DNA from: CAWDZK01 sp963807005
GTDB lineage: Bacteria > Actinomycetota > Actinomycetes > JACCUZ01
Length of the DNA: 64,000 bases
Direction of reading: 5' to 3'
Assembly: GCA_963807005.1 (NCBI GenBank)
Contig: CAWDZK010000001.1
Span: 434,001-498,000, forward strand
Part shown: one piece after another, positions 32,448-43,348 of the stretch
How positions within the stretch are numbered: position 1 is the first letter of the stretch
How the letters are laid out: each line of letters starts with the position of its first letter
The notes under the pieces: model-generated
The model's database searches: none
Told to the model about the DNA's origin: nothing
What the model saw: only the letters and a program-made list of their open reading frames with translations
Made by a program: the position numbers and the translations under genes

Positions 32448-33247
32448 GCGTCCTGACCGAGACCGTTGCCGACTCGGCGGTCATCACCAAGCGCAACCTC
32501 ATCAAGATCAAGCGGGTCCCGGACCTGCTGGTCTTCACGACGCTGCAGCCGATCATGTTCGTCCTGCTGTTCGCCTACGTGTTCGGTGGCGCCATCGCGG
32601 TGCCCGGCGTCGGCTACCGGGAGTTCCTCATCGCCGGGATCTTCGCCCAGACCGTGGTGTTCGGCGCGACCTTCACGGGCTACAGCCTCGCCGAGGACCT
32701 GCAGAAGGGAGTGATCGACCGGTTCCGGTCGCTGCCGATGGCACCGTCGGCGGTGCTGTTCGGGCGCACCGTGAGCGACGTCTTCATCAACATCATCAGC
32801 CTGGCGGTGATGGCGATCAGCGGGCTGATCGTCGGCTGGCGCATCCACACCGGGTTCTTCGCCGCGCTCGGTGGCTTCCTGGTGATCCTGGTGTTCGCCT
32901 ACGCGATCTCGTGGGTGATGGCCTTCGTCGGGCTGCTCGTACGGACGCCGGAGATCGTCAACAACGCGGCGTTCATCGTCATCTTCCCGCTGACGTTCAT
33001 CGCCAACACCTTCGTGCCGTCGAGCACCCTGCCCGGTCCGCTCAAGACGTTCGCGAACTGGAACCCGGTGTCGGCTGTGACGCAGGCTGCCCGCGAGCAG
33101 TTCGGCAACACCAGCACGAAGCTGCCGCCGGCCGACAACTGGGCCATGCAGCACCCGGTTCCCTACACGATGCTCTGGGTGCTCCTCATCCTGGTCGTCT
33201 TCGTCCCGCTGTCCGTGCGTCAGTACCGCCGAGCAGCCAGCCGGTGA
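32444..33247 (+). CDS. ABC-2 exporter permease (DrrB-like)
   Basis: 267-aa membrane protein with six predicted segments, including LVFTTLQPIMFVLLFAYVFGGAI and the conserved FNPVSAVTQAAREQFG-like segment (NWNPVSAVTQAARE) before the last segment. It forms the channel for the preceding ATPase; start and stop overlap both neighbours by 4 nt. Likely exports a hydrophobic compound. Confidence 0.88.
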   Translation: MSVLTETVADSAVITKRNLIKIKRVPDLLVFTTLQPIMFVLLFAYVFGGAIAVPGVGYREFLIAGIFAQTVVFGATFTGYSLAEDLQKGVIDRFRSLPMAPSAVLFGRTVSDVFINIISLAVMAISGLIVGWRIHTGFFAALGGFLVILVFAYAISWVMAFVGLLVRTPEIVNNAAFIVIFPLTFIANTFVPSSTLPGPLKTFANWNPVSAVTQAAREQFGNTSTKLPPADNWAMQHPVPYTMLWVLLILVVFVPLSVRQYRRAASR

Positions 33248-33954
33248 CGCCGCCGCGGTTCGAGGAGCTGGCCTGGCGGGAGACGCCGATGGGCGAGATC
33301 TCGCTGCGCCGGCGGGTCGAGCCGCAGCTCGGCGTGGACGTCTTCGAGGTGAAGCTCGGTGACGAGTTCCTCATGTCCAGCCTCTTCACCGTTGCGGAGG
33401 TCGAGCTGGCCCGCCTCGGCCTGGCGGCGGCGCCGGACCGGGCCCTGGACGTCGTGGTCGGCGGTCTCGGGCTGGGGTACACCGCGCGGGCCGCCCTTGA
33501 CGACCCACGGGTCGGCTCGCTGACGGTGGTCGAGGCGCTCGCCGAGGTCGTCGAGTGGCACCAGCGGGACCTGCTCCCCGACACGGTCGGCCTCGCCGCG
33601 GACCCGCGGGTGCAGCTGCTGGAGGGTGACTTCTTCGCCCTGGCCGCCCGCGACGGCTTCGACCCGGAGCACCCCGGCCGCGGGTACGACGTGGTCCTGC
33701 TCGACGTGGACCACTCGCCCCGGCACGTGCTGCACCCCAGCCACGCCCGCTTCTACACGGTCGACGGCCTGCGCGAGCTGCGCCGACTGCTCGCGCCGGC
33801 CGGCGTTTTCGGGCTCTGGTCCGACGACCCGCCCGACGAGGAGTTCCTCGCCGTCCTCGGCCAGGTGTTCAGCACGGTCGACGCCCACGTCGTCGACTTC
33901 GCCAACCCGCTGACGGGCGGGCGATCAGCCAACACCGTCTACGTCGGGCGCTGA
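33244..33954 (+). CDS. Spermidine synthase-like SAM-fold protein
   Basis: 236-aa class I SAM-dependent fold. The binding loop VVVGGLGLGYTARAAL is near residue 75, the acidic strand SLTVVEAL follows, and YDVVLLDVDHSP is at about 155. It lacks clear polyamine-synthase residues, and many such actinobacterial proteins are of unknown function. GTG 33244 overlaps the permease stop, so it is translated with the exporter. Confidence 0.75.
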   Translation: MTPPRFEELAWRETPMGEISLRRRVEPQLGVDVFEVKLGDEFLMSSLFTVAEVELARLGLAAAPDRALDVVVGGLGLGYTARAALDDPRVGSLTVVEALAEVVEWHQRDLLPDTVGLAADPRVQLLEGDFFALAARDGFDPEHPGRGYDVVLLDVDHSPRHVLHPSHARFYTVDGLRELRRLLAPAGVFGLWSDDPPDEEFLAVLGQVFSTVDAHVVDFANPLTGGRSANTVYVGR

Positions 33955-33967
33955 CCGAGGCCTGCGC

Positions 33968-34459
33968 TCAGGCGGTGAAGGGCTCCGTGTCGACGATCTC
34001 GACCGCGACCGTGGTGCCGTTGGGGGCGTGGTAGGACGCGCTCTCGCCGATGTGCTTGCCGTTGATGGCCTCGCCCAGCGGCGACCGCTCTGAGTAGACC
34101 TCGATGCCGTCGCCGGCGACCTCGCGTGAGCCGAGCAGGAAGCGCATGGTCTCGCCGCCCACCTTGGCCGTGACGATCGTCCCGGGGGCGACGACACCCT
34201 TGGGGGCCTTCGGGGCCTCGCCGACCTGGGCGCTGTCGAGCAGCTGCTGGAGCTGCCGGATGCGCGCCTCGCGCTTGCCCTGCTCGTCCTTGGCCGCGTG
34301 GTAGCCGCCGTTCTCGCGCAGGTCGCCCTCCTCGCGGGCGGCTTCGATCCGCTGGACGATCTCGCGGCGGCCCTCACCGGACAGGAAGTCGAGCTCCTCC
34401 TTGAGCCGGTCGTAGGCCTCCTGGGTCAACCAGGTGACGTTCTCGGTGGTCTCGGTCAC
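33968..34459 (-). CDS. greA: Transcription elongation factor GreA
   Basis: 163-aa GreA. The N-terminal coiled coil (residues 10-80) ends around the tip GDLRENGGYHAAKDEQ, whose acidic residues enter the RNA polymerase channel to stimulate cleavage of backtracked RNA. The C-terminal FKBP-like domain contains the GEAI-NGKHIGE stretch. GTG 34459 has AGGAAGGAG upstream. Synteny greA/DUF4307/mca is conserved in actinobacteria. Confidence 0.92.
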   Translation of the reverse strand: MTETTENVTWLTQEAYDRLKEELDFLSGEGRREIVQRIEAAREEGDLRENGGYHAAKDEQGKREARIRQLQQLLDSAQVGEAPKAPKGVVAPGTIVTAKVGGETMRFLLGSREVAGDGIEVYSERSPLGEAINGKHIGESASYHAPNGTTVAVEIVDTEPFTA

Positions 34460-34571
34460 GGCAGGCTCCTTCCTCATGCGACACGTCGGGGCGGCAGATC
34501 GACGCCGACGGCGCCCGCCGAGTGGTGGTGAAGCATTCGAGGCTAACAACGAAGGGGTGGGTGGCGTCCAC

Positions 34572-34979
34572 TCAGCCGGTGGCGGAGCGGGCGCACTCGT
34601 CCAGCACGGCGGTCACCGCGGTGGCGCGGGTCCGGACGGACACGCTGGTCTCGACCCGCCCTGACGACGGTACCCGCACCCGCAGCGTCGTGACACCGAC
34701 GGTCTCGCGGTCCGAGCCCAGGGCCCGCAACCGGCAGGACACCCGCCCGGGGTCGGCGGCCACCGCGACCTCGACCTGGATCTTGTCCGGGCCTGGCACC
34801 ACGAAGCCGGTCACCTGGGCGGTCACGTCCGGTGCGGTCGCGGACAGGCCGGCCCACACCACCCAGGCGACGAACGCGGTCGCGACCATCACCGCTGCCG
34901 CCACCACCGCGGGCCTGGGCCGTCGGCGACCAGCGCCGTAGCGGGCCGCGAGGTGCTCGGGCCGGGCCGGATCGGTCAC
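34572..34979 (-). CDS. DUF4307 membrane protein
   Basis: 135-aa protein with an N-terminal DPARPEHLAARYGAG motif, one membrane segment (VVAAAVMVATAFVAWVVWAGL, about 25-45) and an extracytoplasmic beta-rich domain. This matches DUF4307, always found between greA and mca in actinobacteria. Function unknown. It is divergent from mca with about 50 nt between starts. Confidence 0.85.
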   Translation of the reverse strand: MTDPARPEHLAARYGAGRRRPRPAVVAAAVMVATAFVAWVVWAGLSATAPDVTAQVTGFVVPGPDKIQVEVAVAADPGRVSCRLRALGSDRETVGVTTLRVRVPSSGRVETSVSVRTRATAVTAVLDECARSATG

Positions 34980-35031
34980 GCGGGCCACCTGCTGCTTCGG
35001 GGTGTCGGTCGGGTGCAGGATGATTGTGCCC

Positions 35032-35910
35032 GTGAGCGAGCAGCTGAGGATGATGGCGGTCCACGCCCATCCCGACGACGAGTCCAGCAAGGGCGCGGCC
35101 ACCATGGCCAAGTACGTCGCCGAGGGGGTCGACGTCCACGTCGTCACCTGCACCGGCGGTGAACGTGGCTCGATCCTCAACCCCAAGCTGGAGCACGACG
35201 CCGACGTCCTGGCCAACCTCGCCGCGGTCCGGCGCGCGGAGATGGACGCCGCCCGCGAGATCCTCGGGGTGCGGCAGGACTGGCTCGGCTGGGTCGACTC
35301 CGGGCTGCCCGAGGGCGACCCGCTGCCGCCGCTGCCCGACGGGTGCTTCGCCACGATGGACGTCGAGGTCGCTGCCGAGCCGCTGGTGCGGTTCATCCGC
35401 TCGTTCCGGCCGCACGTCATGACGACGTACGACGAGAACGGCGGCTACCCGCACCCCGACCACATCATGTGCCACCGGATCTCGGCCCTGGCGTTCGACG
35501 CCGCCGCCGACCCGGGCAGGTACCCCGACGCCGGCCGGCCGTGGCAGACACTCAAGCTGTACTACAACCAGACCTTCTCCAAGCCGCGCACGACCGCGCT
35601 GCACGAAGCCATGCTGGGGGCCGGCCTCGAGTCTCCGTACGGCGAGTGGCTGGAGAACTGGGAGGACCGCGAGGAGCGCACGATCCGCACCCACGTCCCC
35701 TGCAGCGAGTATTTCGAGGTGCGCGACCGCGCCCTGCTGGCGCATGCCACCCAGGTCGACCCCGACGGGCCCTGGTTCGCCTGCCCGCGCGAGCTGCAGG
35801 CGCAAGCCTGGCCCACCGAGGACTTCGAGCTGGCCCGCGCGGTGATCGAGGTCGCCGAGACCGAGGACGACCTGTTCGCGGGGATCCGCGGGACGGAGCT
35901 GGCCCGATGA
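35032..35910 (+). CDS. mca: Mycothiol S-conjugate amidase
   Basis: 292-aa zinc amidase that cleaves mycothiol-toxin adducts to a mercapturic acid (exported) and GlcN-inositol. Zinc ligands are in AVHAHPDDE (about residue 12) and YPHPDHIMCH (about residue 145). GGERGSILN and the C-terminal CSEYFEVRDRALLAHATQ are MshB/Mca features. GTG 35032 gives the usual Mca N-terminus (SEQLRMMAVHAHPDDESSKG). A CAGGAT box at 35017 would make it leaderless. ATG 35020 is the alternative. Confidence 0.9.
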   Translation: MSEQLRMMAVHAHPDDESSKGAATMAKYVAEGVDVHVVTCTGGERGSILNPKLEHDADVLANLAAVRRAEMDAAREILGVRQDWLGWVDSGLPEGDPLPPLPDGCFATMDVEVAAEPLVRFIRSFRPHVMTTYDENGGYPHPDHIMCHRISALAFDAAADPGRYPDAGRPWQTLKLYYNQTFSKPRTTALHEAMLGAGLESPYGEWLENWEDREERTIRTHVPCSEYFEVRDRALLAHATQVDPDGPWFACPRELQAQAWPTEDFELARAVIEVAETEDDLFAGIRGTELAR

Positions 35911-36206
35911 CTCGAGACCTCATCGGGGCGGTCGCCGAGGACAACAGCGTCAGCCCGGGCGTGCTGGGGTTCGTGGTGGTGGCCCTGCTCGGGGTGGCCA
36001 CCTGGCTGCTGGTCCGCTCGATGCGGCGGCAGCTGAAGAAGATCGACATCCCCGAGGGCGGCACTCCGACCCGGCCCGGCGGCAGCCCTGAGGCGGATGC
36101 CGTCGACGAGACCGACGAGACCGACGAGACCGACGACACCGACGACACCGACGAGACCGATGAGACGGACGAGACCGAGGGGCCGGGCCGGCCGCAGCGG
36201 TCCTGA
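35907..36206 (+). CDS. Small membrane protein with (Asp-Glu-Thr) repeat tail
   Basis: 99-aa protein with one membrane segment (VLGFVVVALLGVATWLLVRSM), a basic stop-transfer RRQLKK, and a very acidic C-terminus of eight D-E/D-T triplets. It corresponds by position to the small membrane protein following mca in mycobacteria. The start overlaps the mca stop (ATGA). Function unknown. Confidence 0.75.
   Translation: MTRDLIGAVAEDNSVSPGVLGFVVVALLGVATWLLVRSMRRQLKKIDIPEGGTPTRPGGSPEADAVDETDETDETDDTDDTDETDETDETEGPGRPQRS
36105..36176 (+). repeat. 9-bp tandem repeat encoding (D[E/D]T)8
   Basis: Eight consecutive 9-bp units GAC-GAG-ACC with minor variants encode the acidic tail of the small membrane protein. 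Units keep the frame, so copy number can vary without breaking the gene. Confidence 0.9.
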
Positions 36207-36218
36207 GCGGTCGCGGGC

Positions 36219-39200
36219 CTACTTCGGGATGGTCGAGCCCGGCTCGCGGGAGCGGGCGATCTCCTCGTGCCAGTCGCCTTCGCCGGGACGCTGCAGCCCG
36301 CTGAGGAAGGTCGGTACCCGGCTGGCCGGCATGGGCACGGCGAGGTGGAACCCCTGCCCGACGCTGTACCCCAGCGACAGCAGCGAGTCCCACTGCTCCG
36401 GCCGCTCGATCCCCTCGGCCACGATCGCCGACAGCCCGAGCGTCCCGGCCATGTCCCGGATCGTGCGCACCAGGCCGGACTCGCTGTCCGTGCCGGGGAG
36501 TGCGTCGACGAACTCCTGCGCCAGCTTCAGACCGTGGACCGGCAGCATCTGCAGGTACGACAGCGACGAGTAGCCGGTGCCGAAGTCATCGATGTACAAG
36601 GCCACGCCCAGCGCAGCCAGCGCGTGCAGCCGCTCGACGACGGTGCCGTCGCCTGGCAGGAGGACGCTCTCGGTGATCTCCAGGACCACGGTCGAGGGCT
36701 TGATGCCGCTGGCCTTCAAGGCCAGCCGCACGTCCTCGACGAAGCCGGGGTCCTGGAGCTGGCGGCCGCTGACGTTCACCGCGATGTGCAGGTCGCCGTG
36801 CGCCGCGTGCTCGCCCTGCCAGCGGACCGTCTCCCGCAGCGCGGTCTGCAGCACCATCCGGCCAAGAGGCACGATCAGGCCGGTCTCCTCGGCCAGTCCG
36901 ATGAACTGCCCCGGCTGCAGCATCCCCAGCTGCGGGTGCTCCCACCGGACGAGCGCCTCGAGGCCGATGATCAGCGAGGTCTCGAGGTCGACGAGGGGCT
37001 GGTAGTGGACGACCAGCTCGTTGCGCTCGATGGCGTGCCGCAGGTCGCTCGTGAGCGACAGCCGGGCGAGCGCGGTCGCGTGCATCGTCGGTGCGAACAC
37101 TGCGTACCGGTTCTTGCCGGACTTCTTGGCGTCGTACAGCGCGAGGTCGGCGTTGCGCATGAGGTCCTCTGGCGAGGCCGAACGCGCCCAGGCCGGCTTG
37201 CCGACGGCGATGCCGATGCTGGCACCGGTGGTCACCTCGGTCCCGGCGATGTCGAACGGCCGGGCCAGTGCCTCGAGCAGTCGAGTCGCGATGTCGGTGC
37301 AGTCGCTGTCGTCCTCGACGTCCTCCAGCAGCACGGCGAACTCGTCGCCGCCGAGACGAGCGGCAGTGTCGCCGTCGCGCAGGCAGGTGCGCAGCCGCGC
37401 CGTCATCTCGCGCAGCAGGTCGTCGCCTGCGGCGTGTCCCAGGCTGTCGTTGACGGTCTTGAAGTCGTCCAGGTCGACGAACAGCACCCCGTAGCCGCCG
37501 GTCCCGCGTGCCCGCGCCATGGCGTGGCCGAGGCGGTCCCGGAACAGCGCCCGGTTGGCCAGCCCGGTGAGCGAGTCGTGGAAGGCCTGGTGCGTCAGCT
37601 GCTGCTCCAGCTCGTACCGGCCGGTGATGTCGTGGCAGGTGACCACGAAGCCCATCAGGTCCTCGTCGATGACCTCGGTGACCACGGCGTCGACGTGCGG
37701 CGTGTGGCCGACCTCGCTGATCAGCCGCATCTCGCCGCGGGCCGGCCGGCCGCCCTGGGCGAGGCTGACCAGGTCGCGCGCCGCGTCCCGGTCGGCCGGG
37801 TCCACGACCTCGAGCCAGTTCATGCCGAGCAGCTCCGGAGCGGGCAGCCCGACGATCGGCTCCACGGCCGGCGTGACGTGCACGATCGTCAGGTCGTGGT
37901 CGAGGATGCAGATCACGTCGGAGGCGTACTGCAGCATCAGCCGCAGCCGACGCTCGCTGCGCCGCTCCACCATGATCTCGCCGACGTCGAGCCGCTCGAG
38001 CGCGAGGTGCATCGTCGAGGCGAGCCCCTGCAGTGCCGAGACGGTGCGTGGTCCGGGTGCCCGGTCGACGACGACGATGCCGGCCTCGCGGGCCGGGCCA
38101 CGCGCCGGGAGCGCGATGAGGACGAGGGTGGCGGCCGACGGGACGCCTAGGGTGGCGTGCAGCAGCGACGGGCCGCTGAGGACGAGCACTCCCTCGTCGT
38201 GCTCGGGGAACAGCGCCAGCTCGGCCGAGTCGAGGAACGTCGCCAGGTCGTCGTTGTCGGTGGCCTGGGCGACCGTCCCGCCGGGGTCCCCGTCCACCCG
38301 CCAGGAGCGCGCGCCGGGCTGGTCGAGCATCTCCCAGGCGGCGGCCAGCGCGGCGTCGCGGATGCCGGCCCGGTCGGCCGCGCCCACCAGCGCCCCGGTG
38401 GCCGTCCGCAGCACGTGCTCGCGGCGGAGGGTGCGGCGCAGCCGGACGAGCAGGCTGACGATCCGGAGCACGGCCAGGGTGAACAGGATGCCGGCGCCGC
38501 CCAGCACGACTGCTGCCTTGGTGATGCCGTCGCCGGTCGGGTGGGTCACGACCATCACCGGCGAGACGAGACAGGCGAGGCCGAGCAGCGCGACGAACCG
38601 CCCGGTCGTGGTCAGCGGCGCGCTCGCGGTGACCGGGCGGGGGTGCGCCATGTCCGGCTGACCCACCGCACAGACGACCAAGGCGAGACCGACCAGCCAG
38701 CCGGCGGCCAGCACGGGGCGGTCGGTGATGTCGGCGGCCAGGCCGGAGGCAACGCCGGTGAGCAGTCCGGCCATGAGCAGCCGGGCGGCGCCGTCGGACG
38801 AGCCGGCCACCGCGAACCCCAGCCGGGTGGCCACCGCGAGGACGAGCAGGTGTCCGAGCGGGTAGGCGCCGCTGGTGAGGGTGGCCAGAGCGCCCGCGTC
38901 CTGCTGGTCGTGGACCAGCGGGACGATGAGGACCAGCCAGCCGGCCTGGGCGGCAGCGACGGTGACGATGAGTGCGTCGAGCAGGCTGTCGCGGTCGTGC
39001 CGGATGCGGTGGCGCTGGAAAGCGGTGACGGCCGCGGCGAGGACGGCGAAGGCCAGGAGCCGGGGCGGGTCGGCGTAGGACGGGTGGCTCGACGCGCTGC
39101 CGGTGATCGACAGGGCCTGCCCGAAGGTGAGCAGCGCGAGCCCGGCGGCGAGCAGCCAGCCCGGGACCCGGTCCTCGACCTCCGCGCGGTGGGTCAGGAC

Positions 39201-39350
39201 CAGGATCGCGGCGGCGGTGCCGAGGCCGGCCACCACCCAGACAGCGGTGCGGAGCGTGTCGGAGGGCACCGCGAGGTAGGCGGCGGTCAGCGCGGCTGCT
39301 CCGCCGACGAGCGCGGCGGTCTGCCCAGCGGTCGCCTCCCAGCGACGCAT
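36219..39350 (-). CDS. GGDEF/EAL cyclic-di-GMP signalling protein
   Basis: 1043-aa protein. Residues 1-290 are about nine membrane segments (MASE-like sensor), then a GAF-like region (310-460), a PAS domain (470-580, QYASDVICILDHD), a GGDEF domain (RLGGDEFAVLL near 665) and an EAL domain (IIGLEALVRWEHP near 795, DDFGTGYSS later). Both catalytic motifs are intact, so it could make and break c-di-GMP. ATG 39350 has GAGGGAGG upstream and lies about 60 nt below a FliA-type promoter; a longer form from GTG 39464 is possible but would contain that promoter. Confidence 0.9.
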   Translation of the reverse strand: MRRWEATAGQTAALVGGAAALTAAYLAVPSDTLRTAVWVVAGLGTAAAILVLTHRAEVEDRVPGWLLAAGLALLTFGQALSITGSASSHPSYADPPRLLAFAVLAAAVTAFQRHRIRHDRDSLLDALIVTVAAAQAGWLVLIVPLVHDQQDAGALATLTSGAYPLGHLLVLAVATRLGFAVAGSSDGAARLLMAGLLTGVASGLAADITDRPVLAAGWLVGLALVVCAVGQPDMAHPRPVTASAPLTTTGRFVALLGLACLVSPVMVVTHPTGDGITKAAVVLGGAGILFTLAVLRIVSLLVRLRRTLRREHVLRTATGALVGAADRAGIRDAALAAAWEMLDQPGARSWRVDGDPGGTVAQATDNDDLATFLDSAELALFPEHDEGVLVLSGPSLLHATLGVPSAATLVLIALPARGPAREAGIVVVDRAPGPRTVSALQGLASTMHLALERLDVGEIMVERRSERRLRLMLQYASDVICILDHDLTIVHVTPAVEPIVGLPAPELLGMNWLEVVDPADRDAARDLVSLAQGGRPARGEMRLISEVGHTPHVDAVVTEVIDEDLMGFVVTCHDITGRYELEQQLTHQAFHDSLTGLANRALFRDRLGHAMARARGTGGYGVLFVDLDDFKTVNDSLGHAAGDDLLREMTARLRTCLRDGDTAARLGGDEFAVLLEDVEDDSDCTDIATRLLEALARPFDIAGTEVTTGASIGIAVGKPAWARSASPEDLMRNADLALYDAKKSGKNRYAVFAPTMHATALARLSLTSDLRHAIERNELVVHYQPLVDLETSLIIGLEALVRWEHPQLGMLQPGQFIGLAEETGLIVPLGRMVLQTALRETVRWQGEHAAHGDLHIAVNVSGRQLQDPGFVEDVRLALKASGIKPSTVVLEITESVLLPGDGTVVERLHALAALGVALYIDDFGTGYSSLSYLQMLPVHGLKLAQEFVDALPGTDSESGLVRTIRDMAGTLGLSAIVAEGIERPEQWDSLLSLGYSVGQGFHLAVPMPASRVPTFLSGLQRPGEGDWHEEIARSREPGSTIPK

Positions 39351-39418
39351 CCGCGTCCCTCCCTCTGCTCGTCGGCGCGACTCATCCGGGGCCCGGCCGG
39401 CCCCCGGCGTCCCTCCTG

Positions 39419-39445
39419 TATCGGCGGTTGTGCGGGCGACTTGAC
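39419..39445 (-). promoter_or_regulatory. FliA/WhiG-type promoter of the GGDEF/EAL gene
   Basis: On the minus strand GTCAAG is at 39445-39440 and GCCGATA at 39425-39419 with a 14-nt gap (15 from GTCAA). This is an almost exact match to the flagellar-sigma pattern of motile actinobacteria. The start site would be near 39410. It ties c-di-GMP signalling to the motility regulon. Confidence 0.65.
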
Positions 39446-39460
39446 CGTGGTCGGACGACT

Positions 39461-39550
39461 TCACCTCACACCTCGATCGCCATGAGGGCGAGCAGGGCGA
39501 CGCCGGGAAGGAGGGATAGCGCGGTCATCGGCCGCGATCTCGACGCGCAT
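39461..39550 (-). CDS. Possible small upstream ORF before the GGDEF/EAL gene
   Basis: ATG 39550 has a very strong GAGGAGG Shine-Dalgarno and gives 29 codons (MRVEIAADDRAIPPSRRR...). The stop overlaps the GTG at 39464, the alternative start of the GGDEF/EAL gene. A second overlapping frame (39528-39466) encodes a hydrophobic 20-mer, MTALSLLPGVALLALMAIEV, with more coding-like third positions but no Shine-Dalgarno. One of them may be a leader peptide or a frameshift pair. The rest of 39551-39743 contains no gene I can support. Confidence 0.25.
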   Translation of the reverse strand: MRVEIAADDRAIPPSRRRPARPHGDRGVR

Positions 39551-39743
39551 GCGCCTCCTCTGTTCGGTGGGGTACGCAGTGTTCATCGGCTCCCGGGGCG
39601 GATTCGCGAGCAAATTCCCGGTCAAGCCCGGCTGGGACGGGACGAAACGGCGCTCACCAGGCCCCGCGGCGCCATGCCCACCACGGCTGGCGCTGACCCG
39701 CCCGCCTGCGCCCCGGCCCGCTGCCTGGGGAAGAGTGGGTGGC

Positions 39744-41768
<2,025 letters not shown>

Positions 41769-41799
41769 CCTGTCCGGGCCGCGCGGCAGGATGGGCCCC

Positions 41800-42336
41800 A
41801 TGCACGAGACGCCCGACGAGCTGGCCGCCCTCGACCGGCTGCTGACCAGGTCCTTGCACCGGTCCACCGAGCACCTCCGGTCGATCGTCACCGAGGGCGA
41901 GCGCACCCTGGACGCGGCCGAGACCTGCCGGGTGCTGACCGGCATGCGAGTGCTCGCACTCGCCACGGTGACCGCTCGCGGCGAGCCACGGATCAGCGGC
42001 GTAGACGGCCACTTCCTGCACGGTCAGTGGGTCTTCACGACCAGCGCGACCGCGGCGAAGGCCCAGCACGTGCGTCGACGGCCGGCCGTCTCGGTCGCGC
42101 ACCTGGTCGGTGACGACCTCGGCATCTTCTGCCACGGCGAGGTCGAGGAGCTCACCGTCGACCACCCGGACCGGGCGTCCGTCGACGCGCACCTGACCGC
42201 GCACTACGGCAGCTCGCCCAGCAGCTGGGGGCCGGAGATCCTGTACGCCGTCGTGCGACCGCACTGGATGGTGGCCTACGCCTTCGCCAAGGACCGCATC
42301 CTGGCCGAGGCGAGCGACCCCCCGGCACCCGCGTGA
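41800..42336 (+). CDS. PPOX-family (split-barrel FMN-binding) protein
   Basis: 178-aa protein with a helical N-terminus of 45 residues followed by a PPOX split barrel (VLALATVTARGEPRISGVDG, then TTSATAAKAQHVRRRPAVSVAHL). Likely binds FMN, F420 or haem. ATG 41800 was chosen over the in-frame ATG at 41791 because GGCAGG lies at a suitable distance. It overlaps the following GNAT gene (GTGA). Confidence 0.78.
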   Translation: MHETPDELAALDRLLTRSLHRSTEHLRSIVTEGERTLDAAETCRVLTGMRVLALATVTARGEPRISGVDGHFLHGQWVFTTSATAAKAQHVRRRPAVSVAHLVGDDLGIFCHGEVEELTVDHPDRASVDAHLTAHYGSSPSSWGPEILYAVVRPHWMVAYAFAKDRILAEASDPPAPA

Positions 42337-42794
42337 CCTCGACGCTGCGGGTGCGCGACCTGGCCGAGTCCGACCTCGACGAGATCGCCGCCTGGCGGTA
42401 CGACGGTCGCTGGGCGGTCTACGACTCGGACGGCAGGCTGGACCCGTCGATGGGCTACTGGGCGGTGGTGGAGGACGCCGGGGCGGGGGAGCGACTGGTC
42501 GGGTTCGCCTGTCTCGGTGCGGACGCCCGCGTCCCCGGCCTGGCGGAGGCCGACGGCACCCTGGACGTGGGCCTGGGGATGCGTCCCGACCTGGTCGGCC
42601 GGGGCCGCGGGCCGCAGTTCGCGACCACCGTCCTCGACTTCGCGGCGTCCCGCGGCGCGCGCCGGCTGCGGGCCGTCGTGCAGGACTGGAACCAGCGCAG
42701 CCTGCGGCTGGTGAACCGGCTCGGGTTCGTCCGGGTGGGGGAGCACACGGTCGGAGCGGTCACCTTCGTCGTCCTCGAACGGGAGCTGTCGTGA
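42333..42794 (+). CDS. GNAT family N-acetyltransferase
   Basis: 153-aa GNAT protein. Motif A with the acetyl-CoA pyrophosphate loop is GMRPDLVGRGRGPQFA (about 88-103), and motif B is NQRSLRLVNRLGFVRVG near 125. Both ends overlap neighbours by 4 nt, so this PPOX-GNAT-GNAT set is a translationally coupled operon. Substrate unknown. Confidence 0.82.
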   Translation: MTSTLRVRDLAESDLDEIAAWRYDGRWAVYDSDGRLDPSMGYWAVVEDAGAGERLVGFACLGADARVPGLAEADGTLDVGLGMRPDLVGRGRGPQFATTVLDFAASRGARRLRAVVQDWNQRSLRLVNRLGFVRVGEHTVGAVTFVVLERELS

Positions 42795-43318
42795 GCGACC
42801 TCACGGTGCGACCGGCCACCGACGACGACTGGCCGGCGATCTGGCCGTTCTTCGACGAGATCGTGCAGGCGGGGGAGACCTACGCCTTCCCGCTCGACCT
42901 GACCCGCGAGACCGCCCGGCCGTGGTGGATGGAGCAGCCGCCCGGCCGGACGCTGGTCGCCGTGGACGTCGACGGTGCGGTGCTCGGGTCGGCGAAGTGG
43001 GGCCCGAACCGGCCGGGACGCGGGGCGCACGTCGCCACGGCGAGCTTCATGGTCGATCCGGCGGCGCACGGGCGGGGCGTGGGGCGGCTGCTGGCCGAGC
43101 ACGTCCTCGCCGCGGCGCAGGCGGCGGGCTACCAGGGCATGCAGTTCAACGCGGTGGTGGAGACGAACACCGCGGCCGTGGCGCTGTGGCGGGCGCTCGG
43201 CTTCGCGGTGGTCGGGACCGTGCCCGGTGCCTTCGACTCGGCCCGCCACGGCAGGGTCGGGCTGCACGTCATGTACCGGTCCTTCGACCGGGATCCGCTT
43301 CCGGCGAACAGCCCTTGA
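42791..43318 (+). CDS. GNAT family N-acetyltransferase
   Basis: 175-aa GNAT. Acetyl-CoA loop: VDPAAHGRGVGRLL (about 96-109); then NAVVETNTAAVALWRALGFAVVG. The N-terminus RPATDDDWPAIWPFFDEI is typical of the phosphinothricin-type subgroup. GTG 42791 overlaps the previous GNAT. Its stop overlaps the -35 of the next gene's promoter. Confidence 0.84.
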   Translation: MSDLTVRPATDDDWPAIWPFFDEIVQAGETYAFPLDLTRETARPWWMEQPPGRTLVAVDVDGAVLGSAKWGPNRPGRGAHVATASFMVDPAAHGRGVGRLLAEHVLAAAQAAGYQGMQFNAVVETNTAAVALWRALGFAVVGTVPGAFDSARHGRVGLHVMYRSFDRDPLPANSP

Positions 43319-43345
43319 CCTGCGATGTAATCGTGTAATCCTAGT
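43315..43345 (+). promoter_or_regulatory. Promoter with tandem 8-bp TGTAATC repeats
   Basis: A TTGACC -35 (43315-43320) is followed by two direct copies of TGTAATC (43326-43332 and 43334-43340) with an exact 8-bp period, then CCTAG and the ATG at 43349. Tandem 8-bp boxes are what ribbon-helix-helix dimers bind (as MetJ), and the next gene encodes an RHH-like segment. Confidence 0.55.
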
Positions 43346-43348
43346 TGC

